A stretch of 64,000 nt of DNA from JAIQGF01 sp051006995 (GCA_051006995.1 JBPCSQ010000003.1:1-64000), one strand, 5' to 3'; shown: positions 1-9,348, counted from the first letter of the stretch. The notes: generated by a model from the sequence alone, not told the origin. A program made the numbers and translations.

Positions 1-85
1 TCCCTTCGGCCTCGGCTCTCTCGTCACGTCATCTTGCCTGGGTCGGGGCACTGGGGCCGGTCGTCCGGCCGGGCCGGCGTCGCCG

Positions 86-1462
86 TCAGGCCCAGTCGAA
101 CTCCGCGGTGAAGTGGCGGAGGTGCCTGGCCTGCCTGGCGATGCGCACCCCCCGCACCGTCGAGGCCCTGGCCTTCAGCTCGCAGATCACCTCGGCGGCG
201 TAGTCGAAGTGGCTCTGCGTGTAGACGCGCCGCGGGAAGGCCAGCCGCACCAGGTCCACGTGGTGGAGGGTCTCGGTGCCGTCGTCGAGCCGCTTGCCGA
301 ACATCACCGAGCCGATCTCCACGCCGCGCAGCCCGCCCTCGAGGTAGAGCGCCGCGCACAGCGCCCAGCCCGGGTAGCGCTCCGCCGGCAGGTGCGGGAG
401 GAAGGCGCGGGCGTCGATGTAGACGGCGTGGCCGCCGGTCGGCTCGACGATCTGGACGCCGCCCGCCAGCAGCTTCTCGCCGAGGTACTCGGCGGTGCGC
501 AGGCGGTAGCGCAGGTAGTCCTCGTCGAGCACCTCCTCCAGGCCGGCGGCCATGGCCTCGAGATCGCGCCCCGCCAGCCCGCCGTAGGTGGGAAAGCCCT
601 CGGTGAGGATCAGCAGGTTGCGGGCCGCCTCGACCCAGCGCTCGTCGCGCAGGGCGATGAAGCCGCCGATGTTGACCATGCCGTCCTTCTTGCCGCTCAT
701 GGTGCAGGCGTCACCGAGCGAGAAGAGCTCCTGGGCGATCGACTTGACGTCCCGCTGCTGCTGCCCGGGCTCGCGCAGCTTGACGAACATGGCGTTCTCG
801 GCGAAGCGGCAGGCGTCGATCACCAGCGGCTTGCCGAAGCGGCCCAGCAGGGCGCGGTAGGCGCGCAGGTTCTCCAGCGACACCGGCTGGCCGCCGCCGG
901 AGTTGTTGGTGACGGTGAGCATTACCAAAGGAACGCGCTCGCGCCCCACGCGCTCGATCAACTGCTTCAGCGCGGCCACGTCCATGTTGCCCTTGAAGGG
1001 ATGCTGCAGCGCCGGCTGCTTGCCTTCGGGGATCGGCAAGTCCGCGGCCTCGGCGCCGACAAACTCGACGTTGGCGCGCGTGGTGTCGAAATGCGTGTTG
1101 TTGGGAACTACGTCGCCCTTCTTGCACATCACGCCGAACAGGATGCGCTCTGCGGCCCGTCCCTGGTGGGTAGGAATCACGTGGCGGAAGCCAAAGATGT
1201 CCTGCACCGAGTCGCGGAATCGGTCGAAGCTGCGGCTGCCGGCGTAGCTCTCGTCGCCTTGCATTACCGCCGCCCACTGGTTGGTGGACATGGCGCCGGT
1301 GCCAGAATCGGTCAGCAGATCAATGAGCACGTCATCGGCGGGAAGCAGAAAGAGGTTGTAATGCGCGGCCTTGAGCAGCTCTTCGCGCTGCGCGCGCGTC
1401 GTCCAGCGGATGGGCTCGACGCTCTTGATGCGGAACGGTTCGATGATGGTGCGGATAGGCAT
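86..1462 (-). CDS. tnaA: Tryptophanase (PLP-dependent beta-eliminating lyase)
   Basis: A 458-residue protein of the tryptophanase/tyrosine phenol-lyase family, close to the usual 455-475 residues. It would cleave L-tryptophan to indole, pyruvate and ammonia in the cytoplasm. The PLP-lysine motif SGKKDGMVNIGG sits at about residues 256-267, the aspartate-bearing IDACRFAEN at about 215-223, and the C-terminal RHFTAEFDW matches the family end. Tyrosine phenol-lyase has a Met-Glu-Arg in the substrate loop; here the equivalent stretch reads GVEIGS, as in tryptophanases, so indole formation is favoured over phenol formation. The start ATG is the first in frame. There is no tnaC-like leader or tnaB permease beside it. 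The gene faces left, towards the window edge. Confidence 0.85.
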   Translation of the reverse strand: MPIRTIIEPFRIKSVEPIRWTTRAQREELLKAAHYNLFLLPADDVLIDLLTDSGTGAMSTNQWAAVMQGDESYAGSRSFDRFRDSVQDIFGFRHVIPTHQGRAAERILFGVMCKKGDVVPNNTHFDTTRANVEFVGAEAADLPIPEGKQPALQHPFKGNMDVAALKQLIERVGRERVPLVMLTVTNNSGGGQPVSLENLRAYRALLGRFGKPLVIDACRFAENAMFVKLREPGQQQRDVKSIAQELFSLGDACTMSGKKDGMVNIGGFIALRDERWVEAARNLLILTEGFPTYGGLAGRDLEAMAAGLEEVLDEDYLRYRLRTAEYLGEKLLAGGVQIVEPTGGHAVYIDARAFLPHLPAERYPGWALCAALYLEGGLRGVEIGSVMFGKRLDDGTETLHHVDLVRLAFPRRVYTQSHFDYAAEVICELKARASTVRGVRIARQARHLRHFTAEFDWA

Positions 1463-1594
1463 AAAAATACCGGGTGAGGATTATAGGTCAGGGGATTATC
1501 GGCGGCGATAACGGATAACCCTGTCCCATGGGGGTTTCCATTATAGTCAGCAACTTACGCGAGGGATCCTGGCTTTGAGGTGTAAGCTTTTCAT

Positions 1595-2200
1595 ATGGCT
1601 TCCTTGATCGAAGATTTGCAACGAGACGCACTCAACTGGGATATTCCAGTAACTCAGTTGCTTCAGAAATCTCTAGTCGTTGCGACAAAGCTAAACGTCA
1701 AGGAACTTGCGGATTGGGTAAAGCTGGAGCTGGACGGGTATCCCACTGCCGATACTCTGCCAAATTACAGACATCTCTCCGGGATGCCACAAGTCTGGAA
1801 TCCGTATCACGGATACCAGGGCATCAACTTCGCACAAGCGGAAGTACAAGAGATGGTTTCCACGATGCATTTTGGCCATCCGCTCAGCCAGATAGAACAT
1901 GATTTGCAGCAATCAGAGAAGTCGGGGGACAGCGGACTCCACTATGGCTACCCTCCGCAACAAGAGATATTACTTCGCGGGATGATAAGGGGGCCGAAAC
2001 TCCAGCCCTCCATCTACCTCAATGCCTCTCAATTAAAGGCAATACTTGAGGCCGTTCGACGGCGGGTTCTTCAATGGGCACTTGATCTGGAGTCGGCAGG
2101 AATAAGAGGAAACGGGGTCAGCTTCACTGTCGAAGAGAAGGAAAAGGCTCAGTCTACGTATAATGTGACGCGTTACGAGAGCTTCCTGCCCAACAAATGA
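1595..2200 (+). CDS. AbiTii-domain protein (putative abortive-infection/defence protein)
   Basis: A 201-residue soluble protein. Residues 3-50 (SLIEDLQRDALNWDIPVTQL, then SLVVATKL and LELDGYP) match the N-terminal signature I know from the AbiTii family, in which a short helical domain is followed by LxGYP and a conserved NPY segment (here WNPYHGY near residue 70). AbiTii proteins are found near phage-defence genes, but their biochemical role is not established, so defence is inference. The coding sequence has visibly lower GC than its neighbours, which suggests acquisition. It converges with the membrane-protein gene that ends at 2215, leaving only about 14 bp between stops. Confidence 0.7.
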   Translation: MASLIEDLQRDALNWDIPVTQLLQKSLVVATKLNVKELADWVKLELDGYPTADTLPNYRHLSGMPQVWNPYHGYQGINFAQAEVQEMVSTMHFGHPLSQIEHDLQQSEKSGDSGLHYGYPPQQEILLRGMIRGPKLQPSIYLNASQLKAILEAVRRRVLQWALDLESAGIRGNGVSFTVEEKEKAQSTYNVTRYESFLPNK

Positions 2201-2214
2201 GACTTGATTTCTCG

Positions 2215-2967
2215 TCAAAGGATTCGGAGCCAACGTAGAACCTGCCACAAACCCAACAGGATGAACCCCGCGGAAGCAATGTGCAGTAGAGCAAACCACG
2301 GCGGTGCTGCAGGCGACTTAAGGTTTGTTTTGAATTCTTGTATTGCATTTCTCGCGGTTCGGAACGCTTTATACAGACAGTATTCGTCCGCAGAATCTTC
2401 CCCTCCAATCAGTTCAACATGGATTCGCAGGTTCATTCCAAAGATGATGTTGGCGTAAACCTGCTCCTCCGGCGTGAAATGAACTGGGCGAGATGCGAGT
2501 TTTCTCTCAACGTTTCCGTACAGTTCAGGATGTGCGTGAGCAAATTCGCGCAGTTCGCTGTGCAAGTCGAAAATCCGCCGGACGGAGTGATTAAGCATCA
2601 CCAATGGTCGGACTAAAGGGGCCAAACGACTCAACTCCGAAAACGATGTAAAGCTCTGCAGTAAGGGCAGATTCACGGTGAAGATCTGACGGCTCGGGTT
2701 GAACCAGTCCTTTTGGAGGCGCGTGTATTGCTCTTTCGGTATGCTCGCAAGATATCCGCAGTCGCCCTGAGGGGCGCGAGCCCATAGGCTAAGCAAGTCA
2801 AGCTCCGCTTCAATTCCAGAGATCCAATTCAAGACCCGATCGTGCGTTTGGGCTTGCGATTCGGTTCTGGCTCGATAGTAGGTAAACCATGCACCGGGGG
2901 CAGCCAGAATTGCTGCAATGGATGCCCAATACTGGACAGAAGTCAGGACGTCAGGTAAACGCTTCAC
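2215..2967 (-). CDS. Hypothetical two-span membrane protein
   Basis: A 250-residue protein I do not recognise. A hydrophobic segment near the N-terminus (about residues 11-30, YWASIAAILAAPGAW) and another at the C-terminus (about 225-245) flank a long, mostly helical hydrophilic region of about 190 residues. This layout would anchor a soluble domain at both ends. It is convergent with the AbiTii-domain gene and shares its low GC, so the two may have arrived together. Whether they act as a pair cannot be told from sequence. The start ATG at 2967 is followed by the charged segment MKRLPDV, but no strong ribosome-binding site is seen. Confidence 0.55.
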   Translation of the reverse strand: MKRLPDVLTSVQYWASIAAILAAPGAWFTYYRARTESQAQTHDRVLNWISGIEAELDLLSLWARAPQGDCGYLASIPKEQYTRLQKDWFNPSRQIFTVNLPLLQSFTSFSELSRLAPLVRPLVMLNHSVRRIFDLHSELREFAHAHPELYGNVERKLASRPVHFTPEEQVYANIIFGMNLRIHVELIGGEDSADEYCLYKAFRTARNAIQEFKTNLKSPAAPPWFALLHIASAGFILLGLWQVLRWLRIL

Positions 2968-3153
2968 TTTAGGAAGAACCTTTCAAGAAGCGAATTTCTC
3001 TGTTGAAACTTGGTGTTCCGGCCGGACACCAAGGCTCTAAATTTCAGGACTCACGACCGGCAGAACTGTGCATACCCTGCCAGCAAATCCCGAGCCCTAA
3101 GGGACGGCAGAAGTCTGACCGTATTCTAAAAGAAATATATCTATAACATACAC

Positions 3154-3180
3154 ATTCTATTCGCAATAGAATTCTTGACT
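3154..3180 (+). promoter_or_regulatory. Orphan palindromic operator next to a -35-like TTGACT
   Basis: ATTCTATT-CGC-AATAGAAT is an exact 8-bp inverted repeat (3154-3172), followed two bases later by TTGACT (3175-3180). The layout of a palindrome directly upstream of a -35 hexamer matches the site at 49892-49916. No clear -10 element and no gene follow on this strand, so it may be the remnant of a lost repressor-controlled locus. Confidence 0.45.
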
Positions 3181-3467
3181 TTCCACAGCACTGAGACGGA
3201 TGATGATCCTGCTCAATTCGAGCGGGCGCCGGGTCGCGGCCACCACCGCGGCCCGCGGTGTCTGACCGCAATCACTTGTGGTCTGTTCTTTGAAAATTCG
3301 GAAATCGCGCTATATCTTCGGTTTTCCAGAAAACACCGAGGCTAACCTCCTGATCCCACACGCCACCCCTCCCGACGCTACGGTATATCGTGCGTAAGCT
3401 GCTGATTTCATTAGAGCAGGGGGGGGAGGGGGTGGACTGCCCATTGTCCCGGAAGGCAACACGCCGG

Positions 3468-3512
3468 GGTCCCTCGACTCGGTCGCCGCGGCGACTCCGC
3501 TCGGCATGACAC
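3468..3512 (-). repeat. Degenerate copy of GTCATCCTGAGC-type dispersed repeat
   Basis: Begins GGTCCCTCGACTC and ends CTCGGCATGACAC. It is the reverse-complement form of the better copy at 57501-57540; related copies lie at 4672-4706 and inside narJ at 19736-19761. Confidence 0.5.
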
Positions 3513-3552
3513 CATTAAGGAGGGATTGAACCTTGCGGCTTGAGCCTTGCGC

Positions 3553-4572
3553 CTACAGGTTCACCCGCCTCATCGCCTGCTCCGGGTACCGCTCGCCGGC
3601 GGCGGTGCCGCGCGGCAGCGCCTGGTTGATGCGCGCCAGGTCGTCGGGCGTGAGGTTCAGATTTACGGCCTGCGCGTTCTGCTCCAGATATTTCTGGCGC
3701 TTGGTGCCGGGGATGGGAACGATGAACTCGCCCTGGGCCAGCAGCCACGCGAGCGCAAGTTGCGCCGCCGTGCAGCTCTTCTCTTTCGCCAGCTGCTCGA
3801 CGCGTTCCGCGAGCTCGAGGTTCTTGCGCAGATTTTCTTCCTGAAGCCGCGGCATGTTGCGGCGATAGTCCTTCGGGATGTCCTGCGGGCGCTTGATCTG
3901 TCCGGTGAGGAACCCGCGCCCGAGCGGACTGTACGCGACAAACGTGATGCCCAGTTCGCGACAGGTGGGGAGAATTTCGGCTTCGGGGTCGCGCGTCCAC
4001 AGCGAGTACTCGGTCTGCAGCGCCGCGATCGGATGAACCTTCTGCGCGCGGCGGATCGTCCCCGCGGCCGCTTCGGACAATCCGATGTGGCGCACTTTGC
4101 CCTGCTTCACCAGCTCGGCCATGGCGCCGACGGTCTCTTCAATCGGAACTCCAGCATCGACACGGTGCTGGTAATAGAGATCGATGTGGTCCACGCCGAG
4201 GCGCTTGAGGCTGGCGTCGCAGGAGTGGCGGATGTAATCCGGACGGCCATTAACGCCGATCCAGTCGCCGCTTGCATTCCGCACATTCCCGAACTTCGTG
4301 GCCAGGAACACCTCATCGCGGCGTTGCTTGATAGCGCGCCCGACCAGCTCCTCGTTGTGGCCGAGGCCGTAGACGTCGGCGGTGTCGAGAAAAGTGACGC
4401 CGAGGTCGAGCGCGCGATGAATGGTAGCGATGCTCTGGTCGTCGTTGCGCTCGCCGTAGAACTCGGACATGCCCATGCAGCCCAAGCCGATGGCGGAAAT
4501 TTGTTCGGTGGTGTGGTCGAGGCGGCGGGTTTGCATGGCGGGAGCGTTAGGAGAGCGGCGGTCTTGCGTCAT
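3553..4572 (-). CDS. Aldo/keto reductase
   Basis: An NAD(P)H-dependent oxidoreductase of the AKR superfamily, 339 residues from the chosen start. The AKR tetrad can be read as Asp and Tyr in FLDTADVYG, Lys in LATKFG and His in YYQHRVD, and the C-terminal cofactor-binding segment is PIPGTKRQKYLEQN. IGLGCMGMSEFYG near the N-terminus is typical of the AKR13 (YakC-like) group that acts on aldehydes; the substrate here is unknown. The ATG at 4572 is chosen because GAGGTGAG lies 8 bases upstream. The ORF is open further to 4632, and an internal ATG at 4536 is also possible. It lies downstream of the efflux operon but is separated from it by about 150 bp containing a repeat. Confidence 0.85.
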   Translation of the reverse strand: MTQDRRSPNAPAMQTRRLDHTTEQISAIGLGCMGMSEFYGERNDDQSIATIHRALDLGVTFLDTADVYGLGHNEELVGRAIKQRRDEVFLATKFGNVRNASGDWIGVNGRPDYIRHSCDASLKRLGVDHIDLYYQHRVDAGVPIEETVGAMAELVKQGKVRHIGLSEAAAGTIRRAQKVHPIAALQTEYSLWTRDPEAEILPTCRELGITFVAYSPLGRGFLTGQIKRPQDIPKDYRRNMPRLQEENLRKNLELAERVEQLAKEKSCTAAQLALAWLLAQGEFIVPIPGTKRQKYLEQNAQAVNLNLTPDDLARINQALPRGTAAGERYPEQAMRRVNL

Positions 4573-4671
4573 TTTGGTTCTCACCTCTTCGCAGATAAGA
4601 AAAGGATGGGCGGCGTTGGGATCAAGATGCATGAAATGGAGAACTGCAGATTTGCGTGGCGATCACAACAG

Positions 4672-4706
4672 CTCCCTCGCTGCGCTCGCTCCGGGTCGGG
4701 ATGACA
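4672..4706 (-). repeat. Copy of GTCATCCTGAGC-type dispersed repeat
   Basis: Reads CTCCCTCGCTGCGCTCGC and ends GGGATGACACC. It sits in the gap between the AKR gene and the EmrB-type gene. Confidence 0.5.
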
Positions 4707-4720
4707 CCAGTCAAGGTCCT

Positions 4721-6274
4721 TCAGTGCATCGCCGTCGGTCCGGCCTGATGTTGCGGCTTCTTCATCAGCAGGATCAGCGGAATCACGCACAGAAACATGA
4801 TGCCCAGCAGGCGGAAGGCGCTGACGAATGAAACCATGGCGGCCTGCTGCGAAACCATGCCGAAGAGTGCAGCGTAGGCCTGCTGCGTCGCGGTGTAGTA
4901 ATCCATGCCCTTGGCCATCAGCGCCGCGCGTGCTGCGTTGAGCATTTGCTGGGTCGGCAGGTTGTAGAGTGAAATGTGCGCGCCCAGAATGTTGGTGTTG
5001 GTCTGGGTGTGGCGCGCCACGATGGTGGTGACCATGGCAATGCCGACGCTGCCGCCGATGTTGCGCATCAGGTTGAACACGCTGGTGGCGTTTCCCATGC
5101 GCTCCTTGGCAATGGGATCATGGGTAATGGTGGTAAGAGGCACGAACAAGAAACCCATGGCGATTCCCTGGATGAACTGCGGCCAGAACACATCCCAGTA
5201 CCCGGCGTTCAGGTTGATGTTCCCCAGGTCCCACATGGAGTAGGCTGCGACCAGGAACCCGAGAAACAGCAGCTTGCGCGGCTCCACCTTGGACATCAGA
5301 ACGCCAACAAACGGCATGGCAATAAAAGCGCCGAGCCCGCGCGGCAGCATGGCCCAGCCCGCCTGCAGAGCCGGATATCCGAGCAGCGATTGCAGCAGGA
5401 TGGGGAGCAGGACGATGCTGCCGTAGAGCACGAAGCCGAGCACCGTCATCATGAACACACCGGTGGCGTAGGTGCGGACTTTGAAGACGCGCAAGTCCAC
5501 CACCGGGTGGGCCGCTCTCAGCTCGCGAATCACGAAGAACACCAGGCCGAAGAACATCAGGGCGGCAAGAACGCGGATGAAGTCAGAAGAGAACCAATCC
5601 TCTTCCTGTCCTTTGTCGAGCATGATCTGGAGGGCGCCGATGCCGAGGGCCAGCAGCCCGATTCCCCACCAGTCCACCTTGGTCTTGCGGCCGATGTAGC
5701 CGGGATCAAAGATGAAGAGCTGCGACATGATGACCGCCGCGACGCCGACGGGTAGGTTCAAATAAAAAATCCAGCGCCAGCTGTAGTTGTCGGTAATCCA
5801 GCCGCCGAGCACCGGCCCGAGCATGGGCGCGACCACGATGCCCAGGCCCCAGAACGCCATCGCTTTCCCGCGCTCATGGGGAGGAAAGGCTTCCAGCATG
5901 ATGGCTTGCGAGAGCGGCTGCAGTCCGCCGCCGGTGGCGCCTTGAACCACGCGGAAAATAATGAGGAAGGGCAGGTTGGGGGCCATGCCGCAGAGGAAGG
6001 AAGAGATGGTGAAACCGATGATCGAGGTCAGCAGGATGCGCTTGCGCCCAAACTGGTTCGAAAGCCAGCCGGTCATGGGGAGCACGATGGCATTGGCGAC
6101 CAGATAGGAGGTCAACGCCCAGGTGGCTTCGTCCACGGTTGCCGACAGGCTGCCGGCAATGTGGCGCAGCGACACGTTGACCACCGTGGTGTCCAGCACC
6201 TCCATGAAGGTGCCCAGCATCACCGCGATGGCGATGATCCACGGGTTGACGGCAATGTCCTGGCGGCGCGGCAT
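4721..6274 (-). CDS. emrB: DHA2-family MFS drug efflux pump (EmrB-like)
   Basis: A 517-residue inner-membrane proton antiporter with about 14 predicted spans, the usual size for the EmrB/QacA group. LDTTVVNVSLRHIAGSL in TM1 matches DHA2 motif D1, and GWLSNQFGRKRI between TM2 and TM3 matches MFS motif A. It would export hydrophobic compounds through the adjacent adaptor and outer-membrane channel. It follows emrA with a gap of about 32 bp and is the third gene of the minus-strand operon tolC-emrA-emrB. The substrate is unknown. No regulator gene is attached to the operon. Confidence 0.9.
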   Translation of the reverse strand: MPRRQDIAVNPWIIAIAVMLGTFMEVLDTTVVNVSLRHIAGSLSATVDEATWALTSYLVANAIVLPMTGWLSNQFGRKRILLTSIIGFTISSFLCGMAPNLPFLIIFRVVQGATGGGLQPLSQAIMLEAFPPHERGKAMAFWGLGIVVAPMLGPVLGGWITDNYSWRWIFYLNLPVGVAAVIMSQLFIFDPGYIGRKTKVDWWGIGLLALGIGALQIMLDKGQEEDWFSSDFIRVLAALMFFGLVFFVIRELRAAHPVVDLRVFKVRTYATGVFMMTVLGFVLYGSIVLLPILLQSLLGYPALQAGWAMLPRGLGAFIAMPFVGVLMSKVEPRKLLFLGFLVAAYSMWDLGNINLNAGYWDVFWPQFIQGIAMGFLFVPLTTITHDPIAKERMGNATSVFNLMRNIGGSVGIAMVTTIVARHTQTNTNILGAHISLYNLPTQQMLNAARAALMAKGMDYYTATQQAYAALFGMVSQQAAMVSFVSAFRLLGIMFLCVIPLILLMKKPQHQAGPTAMH

Positions 6275-6306
6275 TGCTCCCTCAGCGGCTCAGGCCGCCG
6301 AACTGA

Positions 6307-7536
6307 CTACTTGACGCGGACGGTGGTCACCACCGACATGCCAGGACGAAGCTGGCGAACATCCTGTCCCGGCTCGAATACGATCTTTACCGGGACGCGC
6401 TGCACCACCTTCACGTAGTTGCCGGTGGCGTTCTCCGGCGGCAGAAGGCTGAAGCGGGCGCCGGTGCCGCCGCCAATCGAATCCACGTGTCCGTTGAAAT
6501 CGCGATTGTAGGCGTCCACGTGCACGGTGGCGCGCTGGCCGACCTTCATGTGCTCCAGTTGCGTCTCCTTGTAATTCGCCGTGACCCAGATGTCTTCCAG
6601 GTTGACGATGGCCAGCAGCGGCTGTCCGGGCTGCACCACCTGTCCGGGTTCGACGTTGCGCTTGCTGACGATGCCGCTCACCGGCGCCTTCACCGTCGTG
6701 TAGTCGAGATTGAGTTGCGCTTGCGAAACCAGGGCCCGCTGCTTTTCCACCGAGGCTCCGGCAGCGCCGGCGCGCGCTTCCGTGACCGCGACCTGCTGGG
6801 GAGCGGTCTGCGCGGCGCGTACCTGCGCCTCCGCCTGGATGACGTGGCTCTGGGCGCCGGCAACCGCGGCCTGAGTGGCGTCCACGGTGGCGCGCGCTGC
6901 CTGTTCGGCGGCCACCGCGCTGTCGTACTGCTGGCGCGAGACTTCGTCCTTGGCCACCAGTTGCCGCATGCGCTCCAGATCCTGCGCCGCCTTGGTGTGG
7001 TTGGCCTGCGCCTCGCGCTGGCGCGCCTGGGCGGCGTTCACTTCCTTCTGCGCAGCATTGAGATTGGCGCGCGCGGTCTCGAGCGCGCTGGCGGTGCTGG
7101 TATGGGTAATGGGAACGCTGGTCTGCGCGGCGCGATGGCCGGCAAGCGCGTCCGCCAGGTTGGCCTTGGCCTGGTCGAGGGCAAGCTGGTAATCGCGCGG
7201 GTCGAGCTGCACCAGCACGTCACCCGCCTTCACGTACTGGTTGTCATCCACGTTGACTTTGACGACGGTGCCGCTCACGCGCGCGCTGACCGGAGCGATG
7301 TGCGCGTCTAGCTGCGCGTCGTCAGTGCTCTCGCGGGCCCCATAATAGCGCCAGAGAAGAACGGCGGTGACAATGACGGCGAGCACCACGAACAGCAGAA
7401 ACCATCTCGCCCTCGGGTGCTGCTGGAAATACGTTCGGGCGCGCGCCCCGCGCTGGGCTTCCTCCTCGGGAAACGGTTCCCGCGCCTGCTGCACTTCCGG
7501 CTCTGCGATCCTCGACTCCGCTTGCGAGTCCGCCAC
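6307..7536 (-). CDS. emrA: HlyD/EmrA-type membrane fusion protein
   Basis: A 409-residue periplasmic adaptor. A single membrane anchor lies at about residues 45-65, followed by a lipoyl/barrel-sandwich half (VKVNVDDNQYVKAGDVLVQL), a long alanine/glutamine-rich coiled-coil hairpin (about 125-260), the second lipoyl half (TVKAPVSGIVSKRNV) and a beta-barrel domain. It bridges the EmrB-like pump to the TolC-like channel. The start is a GTG at 7534-7536 that shares one base with the tolC stop codon (TAGTG), indicating translational coupling. Length and domain order are ordinary for the family. Confidence 0.92.
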   Translation of the reverse strand: MADSQAESRIAEPEVQQAREPFPEEEAQRGARARTYFQQHPRARWFLLFVVLAVIVTAVLLWRYYGARESTDDAQLDAHIAPVSARVSGTVVKVNVDDNQYVKAGDVLVQLDPRDYQLALDQAKANLADALAGHRAAQTSVPITHTSTASALETARANLNAAQKEVNAAQARQREAQANHTKAAQDLERMRQLVAKDEVSRQQYDSAVAAEQAARATVDATQAAVAGAQSHVIQAEAQVRAAQTAPQQVAVTEARAGAAGASVEKQRALVSQAQLNLDYTTVKAPVSGIVSKRNVEPGQVVQPGQPLLAIVNLEDIWVTANYKETQLEHMKVGQRATVHVDAYNRDFNGHVDSIGGGTGARFSLLPPENATGNYVKVVQRVPVKIVFEPGQDVRQLRPGMSVVTTVRVK

Positions 7537-9032
7537 TAGCGCTTCCCTCCCAAAAAATCTTTCACTGCACGCTCGGCGGTGCCCAGCGAGCGCGCCAATT
7601 CCAGTTTCGCGACGTTATACGCGAAGGTGCTGTTGATGTAGTTCTCGTTGGTGGCCGCCATCGCCTCCTGCGCCTGCACTACTTCCACCGTGTTGGCGAC
7701 GCCGGCGCGGAAGCGGTCGCGGGATTGCGTGAGCGCCTGCTCCGCCAGCGAGACCGAACTTTGCGCCACCTGCACCTGGTCAGCAGCCGAGGCGAGATCG
7801 AGGAAGGCAGTGCGAATTTCGAATTCGATGCGGCCGCGCAGGTCGTCGAGTGCGGCCTGCCGTTGCCGCAGAAGCGCGTCGGCCTGCATCACGTCGCCGC
7901 GCACCTTGCCGCCCTGGAAGATGGGCACCTGAAGGGCAGCGGCGGCGGTGAAGACGCCATGCGATTGCGTCGGACGGCGGCCTTCAAGACCGTAATCGCC
8001 GCTCACGTGAAGGCTCGGCAGCGCCTCGCCAATCATGGCCTTGCGGTTTAATTCGGCCGAGCGCACCTGCGCTTGCGCGCTGCGGTAATCGGAGCGGTCC
8101 TGGTAGGCGCGCCGCAACGCGATCTCCAGCGTGAGCGGCGGTGGCGGCGTGACTGGAATCTTTTCGGTGAGCGTGAAATCCTGCGCCACCGGCAGGCCGA
8201 TGATGCGCGCCAGGGTCAGCTTCTGTTTTGCGAAATCGTTGCGCGCGGCCAGCAGGCGCTGCTGCTGCACCTGCATTTCGACCTGCGAGCGCAGGACGTC
8301 AATGCCGGGGGCCATACCGGCGTTCTTCATATCTTGCGCCTGGCGAAATAGGGCCTGCGCGGTATTGAACTCCGCCTCGATGGTGACGATGCGCGCCTGC
8401 CCCGCCAGTGCCTGCAGGTAGGTTCCGCCCACCACCAGCACGATGATGTCGCGGGCGTTCTGGTAATTCAGCTGCGCCGATTGCACGTCCTCGGTACGGG
8501 CGCGGATCAGGTTCAGGGCGTGGAAGTCCAACGGCACGGCGGTCAGCAGCGCGCGCGATTCGAAGACGCTGAACGGTCCCACAATGCTGGGAATGCCGGG
8601 GACGGAAAGACCGAACGCCGCCAAGTTGAGCTGCTGCACGGTTTCGGAGGTGCGCGTGGTGAGGTTAGGCAGCATGTCCGACAGCGCTTTCCAGCGCGCG
8701 CCGCGGGCCGCCTGCGTGGCCTGCTCGGAGAACAACAGCGACAGGTTGTATTTCAGGCCGCGGTCAATCGCCTCCAGCGCCCCCAGCGGAATGACCTCGG
8801 CACTCGCCTGGCCGGTAGGAACGCTGCCCAACACCGGGTTCTGCGCCTGCTGCAAAGCGCCTCCGATATCCATGCTGGAGGACGATGGCGCCATCGGAAC
8901 CGCAGCGTTCGCTGGGAAAGCTTGCGCCGCCGCATAGCCAGCGGGCAGACACAGCAGCAGGAATAAAGCGCCCACGATGGGGAGGCTGCTATGCCGAATC
9001 GCGGATAGGATCGGATGCCACAGATCGCCCAT
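7536..9032 (-). CDS. TolC-family outer-membrane efflux channel
   Basis: A 498-residue outer-membrane protein with an N-terminal hydrophobic signal segment (about residues 18-37) and two OEP repeats of long helices. Ala/Gln/Arg-rich helices such as RQAQDMKNAGMAPGIDVLRS and ALTQSRDRFRAGVANTVEV are diagnostic of the family. It is the first gene of the tripartite operon, followed by the adaptor (overlapping stop and start) and the pump. The ATG at 9032 gives an initial MGDLWHPILSAIRHSS before the hydrophobic core; a later start is possible. The 316 bp upstream hold no other gene and should contain the operon promoter. Confidence 0.9.
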   Translation of the reverse strand: MGDLWHPILSAIRHSSLPIVGALFLLLCLPAGYAAAQAFPANAAVPMAPSSSSMDIGGALQQAQNPVLGSVPTGQASAEVIPLGALEAIDRGLKYNLSLLFSEQATQAARGARWKALSDMLPNLTTRTSETVQQLNLAAFGLSVPGIPSIVGPFSVFESRALLTAVPLDFHALNLIRARTEDVQSAQLNYQNARDIIVLVVGGTYLQALAGQARIVTIEAEFNTAQALFRQAQDMKNAGMAPGIDVLRSQVEMQVQQQRLLAARNDFAKQKLTLARIIGLPVAQDFTLTEKIPVTPPPPLTLEIALRRAYQDRSDYRSAQAQVRSAELNRKAMIGEALPSLHVSGDYGLEGRRPTQSHGVFTAAAALQVPIFQGGKVRGDVMQADALLRQRQAALDDLRGRIEFEIRTAFLDLASAADQVQVAQSSVSLAEQALTQSRDRFRAGVANTVEVVQAQEAMAATNENYINSTFAYNVAKLELARSLGTAERAVKDFLGGKR

Positions 9033-9279
9033 GAACAGTCTTCCTCTTCTCTTCCGGTTGTGCCGGAATGCTCCTGGGTGGATCGGCTGCGCTCATCACC
9101 AGCGCTGCAGTCCGGCCGCGACGAAGGCCCCAGGCTGCGCATTCGTGAAGCGACAGACGCGCCCGATGCCCGCCAGGGGACCTACTAGGGTAAATGGTGC
9201 GCGGCGGAAGCGCATCAATCTTCAGATGCATGCAGGTGGGAGGCCGAATGGCGGCGAGAGGAAGGCGGACTTGCTCTGT

Positions 9280-9285
9280 TATAAT
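9280..9285 (+). promoter_or_regulatory. Candidate -10 element for tRNA-Pro
   Basis: A consensus TATAAT lies 63 bases upstream of the mature tRNA-Pro 5' end. A matching -35 hexamer is not evident, so only the -10 element is annotated. Confidence 0.4.
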
Positions 9286-9348
9286 GATGCCTGCGGCGGA
9301 TCGCGCCCGCGATTCTGCAGGCCGCGCATCAACGGATTTCGTGGTTGT

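Larger units (their letters stand above)
2968..3552. other. Gene-free stretch with orphan palindrome and repeat copy
   Basis: About 585 bp without a credible gene. It contains an AT-rich segment at about 3120-3180, a perfect palindrome with adjacent -35-like hexamer at 3154-3180 (listed separately), a poly-G run near 3418-3435, and a degenerate copy of the GGTCCCTCG...TGACA dispersed repeat at 3468-3512. Short ORFs here have no family features. Confidence 0.6.

Noticed and set aside
113..1477. A 454-codon open frame antisense to tnaA
   Set aside because: It mirrors the tnaA codons, is rich in Ala/Gly/Arg/His and has no family motif; tnaA on the other strand is complete.
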